In this document: piece after piece, positions 1 to 8,042 of the stretch
Layout: each line of letters begins with the position of its first letter
Numbering within the stretch: position 1 is the stretch's first letter
Source: an uncultured Gammaproteobacteria bacterium
GTDB taxonomy: Bacteria; Pseudomonadota; Gammaproteobacteria; Arenicellales; Poriferihabitantaceae
Direction: 5' to 3'
Length of the DNA stretch: 16,990 bases
NCBI GenBank assembly: GCA_938021685.1
Contig: CALIFM010000250.1
Coordinates: 1-16,990 of the forward strand
Translations under genes and position numbers: made by a program
Notes under the pieces: generated by a model
The model's database searches: none
What the model was told of the DNA's origin: nothing
What the model saw: only the letters and a program-made list of their open reading frames with translations

Positions 1-33
1 GTAGGGCTTAAGATCGGCTTGGGAGTGAATCAT
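1..33 (-). CDS. trpE: Start of a trp-controlled gene, probably anthranilate synthase component I (partial)
   Basis: An ATG on the minus strand opens a reading frame that runs off the left edge; only 11 codons (MIHSQADLKPY) are visible. The assignment rests on context: it follows a tryptophan-rich leader peptide and a hairpin, and rpe-gph-trpE is the order I know from Pseudomonas. The 11 residues are too few to recognise TrpE, and no Shine-Dalgarno is obvious before the ATG, so the true start may lie outside the window. A trp-regulated DAHP synthase gene is the main alternative. TrpE makes anthranilate from chorismate and glutamine, the first step committed to tryptophan. Confidence 0.35.
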   Translation of the reverse strand, partial: MIHSQADLKPY

Positions 34-58
34 GGTAATAATCGGTAATCATTTGGAC

Positions 59-89
59 AAAATAGAAAGCGATTCGCAGCTTTGCGAAT
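59..89 (-). terminator. Candidate trp attenuator hairpin
   Basis: On the minus strand ATTCGCA, a 4-base loop (AAGC) and TGCGAAT form a perfect 7-bp stem (72-89). It is followed by an interrupted T-rich run (CGCTTTCTATTTT). It lies 12 bases after the stop of the Trp-rich leader peptide and 26 bases before the next ATG, where an attenuator terminator should be. The U-tract is weak. A competing antiterminator was not worked out fully; TTGGC in the leader can pair with GCTAA just after its stop. Confidence 0.55.
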
Positions 90-101
90 ACAGGTGGTTA
101 G

Positions 102-155
102 CTAGAGTAAGCCTCGCCAACGCCAAGTTGTCCAGATTGCAGGTTCGATTATCAT
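102..155 (-). CDS. trpL: Tryptophan operon leader peptide
   Basis: A 17-codon frame encodes MIIEPAIWTTWRWRGLL and ends with TAG. Three Trp codons fall within six codons, far above chance for a short ORF. It sits after gph and before the next minus-strand gene, with a hairpin downstream. This is the classic arrangement for transcription attenuation: when charged tRNA-Trp is scarce the ribosome stalls on the Trp codons and the downstream hairpin does not form. There is no Shine-Dalgarno. A -10-like hexamer ends only six bases before the ATG, so the transcript may start at or next to the AUG. The product is too short for routine gene callers. Confidence 0.75.
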   Translation of the reverse strand: MIIEPAIWTTWRWRGLL

Positions 156-161
156 GCGGTT

Positions 162-189
162 ATTATCGCACTGATGAGCGATCAAACAA
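162..189 (-). promoter_or_regulatory. Candidate promoter for the trp leader transcript
   Basis: On the minus strand there is a -35-like TTGTTT (189-184), a 16-base spacer and a -10-like GATAAT (167-162). The -35 overlaps the gph stop codon. The expected start point is about position 155-156, on the A of the leader ATG, which suggests a leaderless leader peptide. The -35 is only a moderate match to consensus. Confidence 0.45.
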
Positions 190-853
190 AATTATTTATT
201 TGCTTAAATTCGCTCAGTACCGCTTGAGGGTTCAAACTGTGCAGGTCAGCGCCTTGGGCATAACCATAATCCACCGCCAATACGGGTAGGCCTGCGGAAT
301 GGGCAGCGCCAATATCATGTGCAGAATCGCCCATCATTAAGGCATCGCTGGCAATTAAGCCAAGTTGCTTTAAGGCCAGCTGCACCGGTGCAGGGTGGGG
401 CTTGCGGTGGTTACAGCTGTCGCCGCAAACGACTGTGCTGAGCAAGGGGCTGAGCTTTAGCTGCTCAAGTAAAGGTAAGGTTGGCAAGGTGGCTTTATTT
501 GTGACGACGGCTAGTTTAAGACCGCGTTGGTGCAAGTTTCTTAGGGTATCGTCCACTCCGGGATATAAGCAGCTGTCCACGCAAACGTGCTGAGTATAGT
601 GCTCAATAAATATCGCTGTTGCTTGGTTTAATAAGCCTGTATCGGGCTGTCCATCAAAGTCTTGAGTGAGTGCACGCTTAAGCATTTTAGGCAGGCCATT
701 GCCAACATAAGTGCGCACTTGGTCAAGAGTGACAGCGGGTAAATTCAGTTGCTCTAAAGTGTAATTCGCCGCATGAGCAATGTCTGGGGCGGAATCAACT
801 AATGTGCCATCGAGATCAAATAGGATGCCCGCAACAGATAGCTTGGTTTGCAT
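182..853 (-). CDS. gph: Phosphoglycolate phosphatase (HAD family)
   Basis: This 223-residue protein has the full HAD hydrolase set: motif I LFDLDGTLVDS with nucleophile D13 and acid/base D15, motif II VVTNK (T118), the motif III lysine in RKPHP (K151), and acidic GDSAHD (D176, D180) for Mg2+. The helical cap lies between about residues 20 and 90. Gph removes phosphate from 2-phosphoglycolate, a toxic product of oxidative DNA-end damage. Length and cap type fit the bacterial Gph group. It starts 18 bases after rpe, so the two are probably cotranscribed, and it ends next to the trp leader promoter. The ATG has no strong Shine-Dalgarno. Another small-molecule HAD phosphatase activity cannot be excluded, but rpe-gph adjacency is widespread in gammaproteobacteria. 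Confidence 0.93.
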   Translation of the reverse strand: MQTKLSVAGILFDLDGTLVDSAPDIAHAANYTLEQLNLPAVTLDQVRTYVGNGLPKMLKRALTQDFDGQPDTGLLNQATAIFIEHYTQHVCVDSCLYPGVDDTLRNLHQRGLKLAVVTNKATLPTLPLLEQLKLSPLLSTVVCGDSCNHRKPHPAPVQLALKQLGLIASDALMMGDSAHDIGAAHSAGLPVLAVDYGYAQGADLHSLNPQAVLSEFKQINNFV

Positions 854-871
854 CGCTTGGAAGGAAGTTGA

Positions 872-1558
872 TTATACCTTTGCCAGCTCGTCGCGCATTT
901 GCTTGATGATGCTATCGTATTGGTTGGGGTCTTTATTATTCGCTGAGCCAAAAATACCGGAACCAGAGACAAAAGTGTCGGCGCCCGCGGCAGCTACTTC
1001 ACGGATGTTATCGGCTTTGATGCCGCCATCTACTTCAAGGCGGATGTCGTGGCCAGATTCATCGATCATTTTGCGCGCAACTTGTAGTTTTTGCAGTGTC
1101 TGTGGAATGAAGCTTTGCCCACCAAAGCCAGGGTTGACCGACATCAACAATATCATGTCCACTTTATCTAGCACGTATTCTAAGTGTGACAATGGCGTAG
1201 CGGGGTTGAACACTAAGCCGGTTTTGCAGCCTTGTTCTTTAATCAGACCTAAGCTGCGATCAACGTGTTCGCTGGCTTCAGGGTGAAAAGTGATGTAACT
1301 GGCACCTGCCTTGGCGAAATCGGGGATAATTCGGTCAACAGGCTTGACCATCAAGTGCACATCAATTGGGGCGGTGACGCCATGATTGCGCAGTGCATCG
1401 CACACTAAAGGACCGATGGTCAGGTTAGGCACATAATGGTTGTCCATTACGTCAAAATGCACAATATCGGCACCCGCGGCCAGCACGTTATCTACTTCTT
1501 CGCCCAAGCGGGCAAAATCAGCGGCTAAGATCGAAGGGGCAATGGCAAAATCGTTCAT
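872..1558 (-). CDS. rpe: Ribulose-phosphate 3-epimerase
   Basis: This 228-residue TIM-barrel enzyme interconverts ribulose 5-phosphate and xylulose 5-phosphate in the pentose phosphate pathway. Visible signature sites are SILAADF near the N-terminus, H35 and D37 in VHFDVMDNHYVPN (metal and catalytic Asp), H68 in VHLM, the phosphate-loop region MSVNPGFGGQ (139-148), catalytic D177 in LEVDGGI, and the phosphate-binding VSGSGIFG near 197-204. Length is normal for the family. It lies 60 bases after aceK and 18 bases before gph on the same strand. I see no terminator in the aceK-rpe gap and no clear Shine-Dalgarno, so read-through from aceK is possible. Confidence 0.96.
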   Translation of the reverse strand: MNDFAIAPSILAADFARLGEEVDNVLAAGADIVHFDVMDNHYVPNLTIGPLVCDALRNHGVTAPIDVHLMVKPVDRIIPDFAKAGASYITFHPEASEHVDRSLGLIKEQGCKTGLVFNPATPLSHLEYVLDKVDMILLMSVNPGFGGQSFIPQTLQKLQVARKMIDESGHDIRLEVDGGIKADNIREVAAAGADTFVSGSGIFGSANNKDPNQYDSIIKQMRDELAKV

Positions 1559-1618
1559 GCGACTGGCAGATGATAATGAAGGTCTAACTTTAGCTTAATG
1601 TTGCTGCCGCGTCACCCA

Positions 1619-3376
1619 TTAAGCTGATTTGCTTGCAGCTGTTTGGCCGGCGGTTTTATTGATAAAGCGGTTTTGTTGGCTATAAGGAAAGATGTCGGCA
1701 CGCTGGTCGCTGTTAATGCGTTCCAGAACGCTTTGCCAATAAGCAGGGTCGAGTAGGTCGGCGTGGTGCTTAAGGAAATATTCACGAATCTGAGGGTGGC
1801 TAATCACAAAGTGCTCAAACTGTTCGGGGAAAAAGTCGTTTTTCTCTACGCGATACCATGGCTCGGTGGCCATTTCTTGCTCTGGTGTACGAGCAGGCGG
1901 AATGCGTCGTACACGAATTTGATCCAGCGGTACAATTTCGTCATAGTCATAAAAAACCACGCGCTTTTGCCGCGTTACGCCAAAGTTTTTCAGCAGCATG
2001 TCGCCGGGGAAGATGTTGGAGGCAATCATGTCTTTGATAGCTTTGCCGTAGTCATCGATCGCATGTTCTAGTGCCTCTGGCCCTACGGTGTCTGCATAAA
2101 TATTCAGCGGTACCATGCGCCGTTCAATATATAGGTGACGAATAATAAGCTGGTCATTTTCAAAGCTCATGCTCGAAGCAATCACCTCTTTAAGGCGTGC
2201 CAGTAGCTCGGAAGATATTCGCTCAATCGGGAACGCTACATGTGAGAATTCCAAGGTGTCGGCCATGCGGCCGATGCGGTCATGGTTTTTCACAAATTGA
2301 TATTGTGCTTTGACTTGCTCACGGGTCACGTCTTTCGGAGGTGCAAACTTGTCTTTGATTACCTTAAACACATAAGGAAAAGACGGTAGTGTAAATACGC
2401 TCATCACCATGCCTTCGATGCCAGGGGCCAACACAAACTCGTCTGATGAGTGTGAAAGATGTTGCAAGAAGTCGCGATAAAAAAGTGTTTTGCCCTGCTT
2501 TTGAAAACCGATGCAGGTATATAAATCTGCCATGGTTTTGCTGGGTAAAATGCTGTGTAAAAAGCTGACTAGTGCTGCTGGTGTTTGGGTGCTGACCATA
2601 AAATAGGCCCGCGTGAAGCTAAAGATAATGTTCAGCGTGTCTTGGTCAGTCAACAAAGCATCCACAAACACTTTGCCACGCTTGTTTTGCAAAATCGGAA
2701 TCACAAACCCTGTGGTTTGAGCATCCGACACAAATCGGCCAATGAGATAGGCCGCTTTGTTACGAAAAAACACGCTGTTCACTATATGAATTTGGTAGCT
2801 GTCGCCATATACAGCACGTTCAGACATGAAAGGATTAAAGTGTGCTGCCAGTAGCTGTACATCACGTGCTTGGTCCTGCCAAGGCAGGCTTAACTCAAAG
2901 CCATCGAGGATGTCTTTGAAAAGTTGTGCGGTTGTGTCCTCTGAGGGATAGTAGCTTTCATACACGGGTGTGTGCATGTCGATCACATCGGTGGATAAAC
3001 CTGGCCGCACAAAGATGTGCTTGTTGTCGTAATAGCTGCGATCAAACAGCTGGCAAAACACGGAGTTATAAAAGCTCTCGGCCAGCTCCGGTTGCATGTG
3101 TTCGTACAACAAACCCATGTACTGCAGCTTCACTTGCTGCCACAGGTTTTTATCGTGTTGCTCAATCTCAAAATTGGTTTTGAGATATTCGATGGTCTCT
3201 TTTACGCGTTTGTCATAAAAGTGGATACGTGCGCGACGTGCTTCACTGTCACCCTCCCAATCAGCTTGTTCAAAGCGTTGCTTAGCTGCCTTGGTAATCT
3301 TGGTAAAGCGTAGGTAGTGCCGGTCAAAGCCATATAAAATGGTGTCGGCAATGGAGTGGGCGAGCTGACCCGTCAT
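1619..3376 (-). CDS. aceK: Isocitrate dehydrogenase kinase/phosphatase
   Basis: This bifunctional 585-residue enzyme phosphorylates and inactivates isocitrate dehydrogenase during growth on C2 substrates, and reverses this when carbon is plentiful. It thereby sets flux between the TCA cycle and the glyoxylate bypass. The ATP-binding segment PGIEGMVMSVFTLPSFPYVFK lies near residues 318-339 and the catalytic FYDYDEI near 474-480; both match E. coli AceK. The N-terminal half is the regulatory domain, and length agrees with the family (about 570-600). It follows aceA by 106 bases on the same strand, as in the enterobacterial aceBAK operon but without aceB. The ATG lacks a Shine-Dalgarno and has a strong hairpin just upstream, so expression is probably low relative to aceA. 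Confidence 0.96.
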   Translation of the reverse strand: MTGQLAHSIADTILYGFDRHYLRFTKITKAAKQRFEQADWEGDSEARRARIHFYDKRVKETIEYLKTNFEIEQHDKNLWQQVKLQYMGLLYEHMQPELAESFYNSVFCQLFDRSYYDNKHIFVRPGLSTDVIDMHTPVYESYYPSEDTTAQLFKDILDGFELSLPWQDQARDVQLLAAHFNPFMSERAVYGDSYQIHIVNSVFFRNKAAYLIGRFVSDAQTTGFVIPILQNKRGKVFVDALLTDQDTLNIIFSFTRAYFMVSTQTPAALVSFLHSILPSKTMADLYTCIGFQKQGKTLFYRDFLQHLSHSSDEFVLAPGIEGMVMSVFTLPSFPYVFKVIKDKFAPPKDVTREQVKAQYQFVKNHDRIGRMADTLEFSHVAFPIERISSELLARLKEVIASSMSFENDQLIIRHLYIERRMVPLNIYADTVGPEALEHAIDDYGKAIKDMIASNIFPGDMLLKNFGVTRQKRVVFYDYDEIVPLDQIRVRRIPPARTPEQEMATEPWYRVEKNDFFPEQFEHFVISHPQIREYFLKHHADLLDPAYWQSVLERINSDQRADIFPYSQQNRFINKTAGQTAASKSA

Positions 3377-3394
3377 GGTAAGAGGTGGTTGTGA

Positions 3395-3420
3395 CTTAGC
3401 CCAGAGTATACTGGGCTAAG
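3395..3420 (-). promoter_or_regulatory. Perfect hairpin in the aceA-aceK gap
   Basis: CTTAGCCCAG, a 6-base loop and CTGGGCTAAG form a perfect 10-bp stem-loop ending 18 bases before the aceK ATG. No T-run follows on either strand, so it is not a standard intrinsic terminator. It could stabilise the 3' end of aceA mRNA, limit read-through or impede aceK translation. Hairpins between aceA and aceK in E. coli are known to be associated with low AceK expression. Confidence 0.6.
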
Positions 3421-3482
3421 CACAATGCTCATAGTCCTGCATGCTATAAGAGGCGGGATGAGCTTATTGTAATGGAAGGCGC

Positions 3483-4787
3483 TTAGAACTGGTCTTCTTC
3501 AGTTGAGCCAGTCAGTGCCGTCACTGAGGACTCGCCGCCTTGGATTACAGTGGTCACGTCGTCGAAGTAGCCCGCTCCTACCTCTTGCTGGTGCGCTACA
3601 AAGCTGTAACCTTTGTCGGCTGCAGCAAATTCAGGTTCTTGCACTTTTTCCACGTAGTGTTTCATGCCTTCGCCTTGTGCGTATTCGTGTGCCAAGTCAA
3701 ACATGTTGTACCACATGTTATGAATGCCAGCCAAAGTGATGAACTGGTACTTATAACCCAGCGCGCTCAAATCGTCTTGGAAGGTGGCAATTTGGCTATC
3801 GTTTAAGTTTTTCTTCCAGTTAAAGGAAGGTGAGCAGTTGTAGGCGAGCAGTTGGCCGGGGTTAGCTGCTTGTACCGCTTCGGCAAATTCACGTGCAAAG
3901 CCAATGTCTGGCACCCCAGTTTCGCACCACACCAAATCGGCATAAGGGGCGTAGGCCACGCCGCGTGAGATCGATTGCTCAAGGCCGTTTTTGACCTTGT
4001 AAAAGCCTTCAGTGGTACGCTCACCTGTGCAGAATGGCTTGTCATTGTCGTCCACATCTGAAGTCAGTAAGTTGGCGGCTTCGGCGTCGGTGCGCGCTAG
4101 CACGAAGGTAGGCACACCCATTACATCAGAGGCCAAGCGTGCGGCCAGTAGTTTTTGCACGGCTTCTTGGGTGGGTACCAGCACCTTGCCACCCATGTGG
4201 CCGCATTTTTTAACTGCGGCTAGTTGGTCTTCAAAATGTACGCCAGCTGCACCGTTACTAATCATGTTCTTCATCAGCTCGTAGGCATTGAGCACACCGC
4301 CAAAACCCGCTTCGGCATCGGCCACGATTGGCAAGAAGTAATCGATGCCGTCCTTGTCTTCGGGGCTATTGCCACGTGACCATTGAATTTCATCGGCACG
4401 CTTGAAGGTGTTGTTGATACGGCGCACCATGGTAGGCACGGAATCGTAAGCATATAGCGATTGGTCAGGGTACATGGTTTCTGAGGTGTTACCATCGGCC
4501 GCTACCTGCCAGCCTGACAAGTAAATCGCTTCTATGCCGGCTTTGGCTTGTTGCATTGCTTGGCCTGCGGTGATCGCGCCCATGCAGTTGACATAGCCTT
4601 TTTTAGCGCTGCCATTGACCAGGTCCCAGAGTTTCTCGGCGCCGCGCTTTGCAATAGTGTATTCAGGCTGGATAGAGCCGCGTAGGCGTACTACGTCTTC
4701 GGCCGAGTAGTTGCGTTTTACGTTCTTCCAGCGAGGGTTGGTGTCCCAGTCTTTTTGCAAGGTGGCAATTTGGTCTTTGCGATTCAT
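3483..4787 (-). CDS. aceA: Isocitrate lyase
   Basis: Isocitrate lyase cleaves isocitrate to glyoxylate and succinate, the first step of the glyoxylate bypass needed for growth on acetate, fatty acids and other C2 sources. The 434-residue form starting at 4787 has the same length as E. coli AceA and closely parallels it throughout. The catalytic KKCGHMGG puts the Cys at 195, as in E. coli. Other conserved blocks are SGWQVAAD, DYFLPIVADAEAGFGG, VHFEDQ, YNCSPSFNW and the C-terminal TGSTEEDQF. The frame is open 37 codons further upstream (to 4898), but family length and an AAGAGAGAA Shine-Dalgarno-like stretch before 4787 select the shorter start. It is followed by aceK. A large inverted repeat about 80-120 bases upstream may be its operator. 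Confidence 0.97.
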   Translation of the reverse strand: MNRKDQIATLQKDWDTNPRWKNVKRNYSAEDVVRLRGSIQPEYTIAKRGAEKLWDLVNGSAKKGYVNCMGAITAGQAMQQAKAGIEAIYLSGWQVAADGNTSETMYPDQSLYAYDSVPTMVRRINNTFKRADEIQWSRGNSPEDKDGIDYFLPIVADAEAGFGGVLNAYELMKNMISNGAAGVHFEDQLAAVKKCGHMGGKVLVPTQEAVQKLLAARLASDVMGVPTFVLARTDAEAANLLTSDVDDNDKPFCTGERTTEGFYKVKNGLEQSISRGVAYAPYADLVWCETGVPDIGFAREFAEAVQAANPGQLLAYNCSPSFNWKKNLNDSQIATFQDDLSALGYKYQFITLAGIHNMWYNMFDLAHEYAQGEGMKHYVEKVQEPEFAAADKGYSFVAHQQEVGAGYFDDVTTVIQGGESSVTALTGSTEEDQF

Positions 4788-4868
4788 GGCGTATTCTCTC
4801 TTGATGTAGGGTAGTATGATTGTTGATACAGATAAGGGCTTTAACTTCAATGTATTCATTATACAGCT

Positions 4869-4908
4869 AGAAATTCTTATGAAAATAGACAAAATCATAA
4901 GAATTTCT
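4869..4908. promoter_or_regulatory. 14-bp perfect inverted repeat upstream of aceA
   Basis: AGAAATTCTTATGA (4869-4882) is repeated in perfect inversion as TCATAAGAATTTCT (4895-4908) with a 12-base spacer. The centre is about 100 bases upstream of the aceA start, within the 192-base anmK-aceA gap. Each arm is itself near-palindromic (AGAAATTCT), so this could be a pair of operator sites. It could instead be an AT-rich terminator for anmK, but no G/C-rich stem or clean T-run supports that. The regulator is unknown; I do not recognise an IclR or RccR site. Confidence 0.55.
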
Positions 4909-4979
4909 TATTAAAGAATAGTGTTGCTGAATGCGTGTCCTAAATGGGTTGGTATTCCAGTACGATGGATTCGAGCTTC

Positions 4980-6134
4980 CTAGGCTGGGTAAATGGCGCC
5001 TAGTGGCACGGCATGTTGTGCGCCTGTGGCGGACGGGGCATTGCTAGGTTGGCCTTCAATGGCTTGTTTGGCGAGCCATGCAAAGGCACAGGCTTCTACG
5101 CATTGTGGGTCGTAGCCAAGTTGCATCGTAGTTTTTACAGGACGTTTGGTTAGCTGTTGTAGTTGTGCAATTAAGTGGGTGTTTTGGGCGCCACCGCCGC
5201 ATAGGTATAGTGCATGGTACTGTGTCTGTATAGCGGTGCTGCACTGATCAATGCCTTGCATAATACTGCGTGCAGTTAGCGCACACAACGTGGCCTGTAC
5301 ATCTTGTGGCCGCATAGCAGCTTCAAAGTTTCTCAAATGTGTTTTCAGCCAGGCGCTATTGAATAAATCGCGCCCTGTGCTTTTTGGATTAGGTGCGCTG
5401 AAAAAGGGTTCGCTTAATAAAGCATCGAGTAAAGCTGGCTGTACTACACCGCTGGCTGCCCAGGCGCCATTCTTGTCATAAGGCTTGCCTAAATGTTGCT
5501 GTGCCCATTCATCCATTAATGCGTTACCGGGGCCGGTATCAAAACCAATAGGTGCGGTAGTTGCTTGTTGGCTAAGCAAGCTGACATTAGCAATGCCGCC
5601 GATGTTGACGATAGCACGCGCTTCTTCATTACTGCGAAATACCGCATGGTGAAATGCTGGTACTAAGGGCGCACCTTGGCCTCCTGCGGCAATGTCGCGA
5701 CTGCGAAAATCCATCACGGTGGTTAGACCAGTCAATTCAGCCAATACAGCGCCATTACCGATCTGTAGTGAATAGGGTTGCGAAGCATTGGGTAAATGCC
5801 GCAGAGTTTGACCGTGGTTTCCAATCGCCGCCACTGTGGCAGAGGGCTGTTGGTTCAGTAAATCAGCTGCTACTTCGCTGGCCAGTTGGCTGTGCTGAAT
5901 GGCTAAAGTTTGGCTTAGGTGTATTTCATTGGGAGTGGGTTCTAGCAGTGCTAGGCATTGCGCACGCATGGTATCAGAATAGGTGCGATGGCTTTTTGCA
6001 ATAATGCGTGGCTGCGTATTCGATTCATGCAGCGAAAAAGCGACTAATACGCCATCAATGCCGTCCAAACTAGTGCCGGACATCAGCCCAATATAATAGA
6101 GTGAATCAGCTTGTTGAGTGGTTGTTTTCGCCAT
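4980..6134 (-). CDS. anmK: Anhydro-N-acetylmuramic acid kinase
   Basis: AnmK phosphorylates and hydrolyses 1,6-anhydro-MurNAc to MurNAc-6-phosphate during peptidoglycan recycling. The 384-residue protein has the ASKHA-fold nucleotide motif GLMSGTSLDGID (16-27), then the conserved DFRSRDIAAGGQGAPLVPAF, NIGGIANVSLL, GFDTGPGNALMDEW and a C-terminal YLCGGGAQN block. Length is typical (about 370-390). It follows the M23 peptidase gene by 133 bases on the same strand. That pairing, with tyrS divergent upstream, matches the Pseudomonas arrangement and links wall hydrolysis to sugar recovery. I see no strong promoter or terminator in the 133-base gap. Confidence 0.96.
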   Translation of the reverse strand: MAKTTTQQADSLYYIGLMSGTSLDGIDGVLVAFSLHESNTQPRIIAKSHRTYSDTMRAQCLALLEPTPNEIHLSQTLAIQHSQLASEVAADLLNQQPSATVAAIGNHGQTLRHLPNASQPYSLQIGNGAVLAELTGLTTVMDFRSRDIAAGGQGAPLVPAFHHAVFRSNEEARAIVNIGGIANVSLLSQQATTAPIGFDTGPGNALMDEWAQQHLGKPYDKNGAWAASGVVQPALLDALLSEPFFSAPNPKSTGRDLFNSAWLKTHLRNFEAAMRPQDVQATLCALTARSIMQGIDQCSTAIQTQYHALYLCGGGAQNTHLIAQLQQLTKRPVKTTMQLGYDPQCVEACAFAWLAKQAIEGQPSNAPSATGAQHAVPLGAIYPA

Positions 6135-6267
6135 AAACTATGATTCGGCAGAGTTCAACAAGCAGCTTACTGTCGCTAAGTAGCATGGTCAAGCTTGTCA
6201 TGAGGCGAATAAGAATACGGGTTCTGTATATAAGCTAGCAACCTGCATTAGTTGGAATCTAAGTTGA

Positions 6268-7983
6268 CTAGCGCTGGGCAGTTAGCAGGGTGTCTAACTT
6301 ATTAAGTTTAGCTAGTTTCGGTGCAGTGGCGGCTTTAAAACGGCCCATTTCGCTCTTGGCGATTGGATCAGCACGCAAGAACTTTATTTTAAGTGGGTTT
6401 TTATGTTGACCATGTATTCTGAATTCGTAATGTAGATGTGGCCCTGTGGCCCAGCCGGTGCGACCTACGTAGCCGATTGTTTGGCCCTGTTCAACCCGCT
6501 TGCCTACACGCATGCCTTTGGCGAATTTGCTCATGTGGGCATACAGAGTGGTGTATTTACTGCCATGACGTAAGATAATAGTTTTGCCGTAACCGCCTTT
6601 ACGGCCGACAAAGCTAACAGTAGCATCGCCTGTAGCTAAAATAGGGGTGCCGGTTTTAGCGCCATAATCGACGCCTTTATGTGCCTTCCAAACTTTTTTA
6701 ATGGGGTGCAAGCGTCGCTTGGAAAAGCCAGACGTTACTCTGGCCCAACGAATAGGGGTGCGTAAAAAACCACTTTTCAGACTCTGCCCATCAGGCTTGA
6801 AATAAGCCATTTGCTTGTCTTTAGTTTGGTAGCGCACAGCTTGGATTGTTTCGCCTTTATTAGTAAATTGCGCCGCTAGTATTGAACCGCTTTCCACAAA
6901 CTTGCCATCAACAAAGCCCTTTTCGTAGACGATGTGAAAACTATCGCCAGGCTGCACATCTTTGGCAAAGTCAATTTCCCATTTGTAGATGTCGATTAAT
7001 TTAAGCAACACGGAATGGGGCAGCCCAGCCTCGGTTGCTGCTTCACTTAGGCTGGTACGAACCACGCCTGACACGGTGGCCTGCTGAAACTTAATTTCTT
7101 TCTTCTGAGTGTCGACATCAAAGCCTTTGTCCGTATGGGCCACGACTAAAGTCTTGAGCTGGTCGAAGCTATATTCCAGCGCCTTCCACTGTCTATTGTG
7201 GTCAAAAAAGAATTTAATTTCTTTGCCTGGTTGTAGCGAGCGAATTTTTCGCGCAGCTTTGCTTCGATCTAAACTAAAAGCGTGTTTAACTGGAATGCTA
7301 GCGCGATCAAATAAGCTGCTCAAGGTATCGCCTTGCTTAATGATAAACGATTGCATAAAGCCAGAGGCGGTAGCTTGCAAAGCACCGTTCTGAGTGCGGG
7401 CGAGTTCTTCTAGGGTGATAGAGTTGCTGCTGCTTTTTGTGGCGTGGTTAGATTTAGATTTTTGTGTGCGGAGTACTGCCTGCTTATCAAGTGCGTTCCC
7501 TAGCTTTGGCTTAATCTCAAAGTCATCTTTATTTTTATTAGGGTTCGTGAGAGTTAGAAGTTCGGCATGGGGCACCGAGGTGCTAGCAGCCATGGCCAGT
7601 TTGGTGTTTGCTATTCGATCTGATTCGATCTGATTTTTAGCAATTGTATCTGGTGATGTTTGTATTGTTTGATTGCGTAATACGTTGCTTTGACCAGTGT
7701 CTTTGGTGGCGGCAATGACTGAAAAATCTTGCGATTTTTCCGGCATTATTGAATCGGCCGAGCTCAAAGGCGTATTTAAGTTGGTGCTGGAAGGCGAATT
7801 TGACTTATAATTCGCATCGCTCGTTAACGGTGCCAAGGCCCAAACTAGCAAGCCACACAAAACGCCACTGAAGCAGATCGAAGTTAAAGGACGGATGCTA
7901 AGCGGTTGCTTTTTGGACGCGAAGCGTTCACTTGGATGCGCTACATAGCGGGCACCACGTTTTGGTTTTGACCTAAAAAGCAT
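6268..7983 (-). CDS. Inner-membrane-anchored M23 (LytM) peptidoglycan endopeptidase, MepM-like
   Basis: This 571-residue protein has a basic N-terminus, one transmembrane segment (about 34-53), and a long Ser/Thr/Asn/Lys-rich linker (about 55-205). An OapA/LysM-like region then starts near 211 (SFIIKQGDTLSSLFDRA), followed by a second Csd3-like domain and a C-terminal M23 domain. The zinc ligands are intact: H435 and D439 in HKGVDYG, and H516-L-H518 in GPHLHYEF. It should therefore be an active periplasmic enzyme cutting peptide cross-links. The domain order matches MepM/YebA and the Pseudomonas protein encoded between tyrS and anmK. The linker is longer than in E. coli MepM (about 440 residues total). 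Its promoter faces away from tyrS. Specific substrate is inferred from the family only. Confidence 0.92.
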   Translation of the reverse strand: MLFRSKPKRGARYVAHPSERFASKKQPLSIRPLTSICFSGVLCGLLVWALAPLTSDANYKSNSPSSTNLNTPLSSADSIMPEKSQDFSVIAATKDTGQSNVLRNQTIQTSPDTIAKNQIESDRIANTKLAMAASTSVPHAELLTLTNPNKNKDDFEIKPKLGNALDKQAVLRTQKSKSNHATKSSSNSITLEELARTQNGALQATASGFMQSFIIKQGDTLSSLFDRASIPVKHAFSLDRSKAARKIRSLQPGKEIKFFFDHNRQWKALEYSFDQLKTLVVAHTDKGFDVDTQKKEIKFQQATVSGVVRTSLSEAATEAGLPHSVLLKLIDIYKWEIDFAKDVQPGDSFHIVYEKGFVDGKFVESGSILAAQFTNKGETIQAVRYQTKDKQMAYFKPDGQSLKSGFLRTPIRWARVTSGFSKRRLHPIKKVWKAHKGVDYGAKTGTPILATGDATVSFVGRKGGYGKTIILRHGSKYTTLYAHMSKFAKGMRVGKRVEQGQTIGYVGRTGWATGPHLHYEFRIHGQHKNPLKIKFLRADPIAKSEMGRFKAATAPKLAKLNKLDTLLTAQR

Positions 7984-8042
7984 TAGTATATTAAAGAAAA
8001 ACAGACCCGTTTATAGTGTTCTAAGATGACTTTTGCGCGCTG

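Noticed and set aside
32..289. Plus-strand 85-codon frame at the left edge
   Set aside because: It is antisense to the trp leader and the end of gph, has no family resemblance and no Shine-Dalgarno.
4788..4898. 37-codon N-terminal extension of aceA
   Set aside because: It runs through the inverted repeat and likely promoter; the start at 4787 gives the exact E. coli AceA length and has a better ribosome site.
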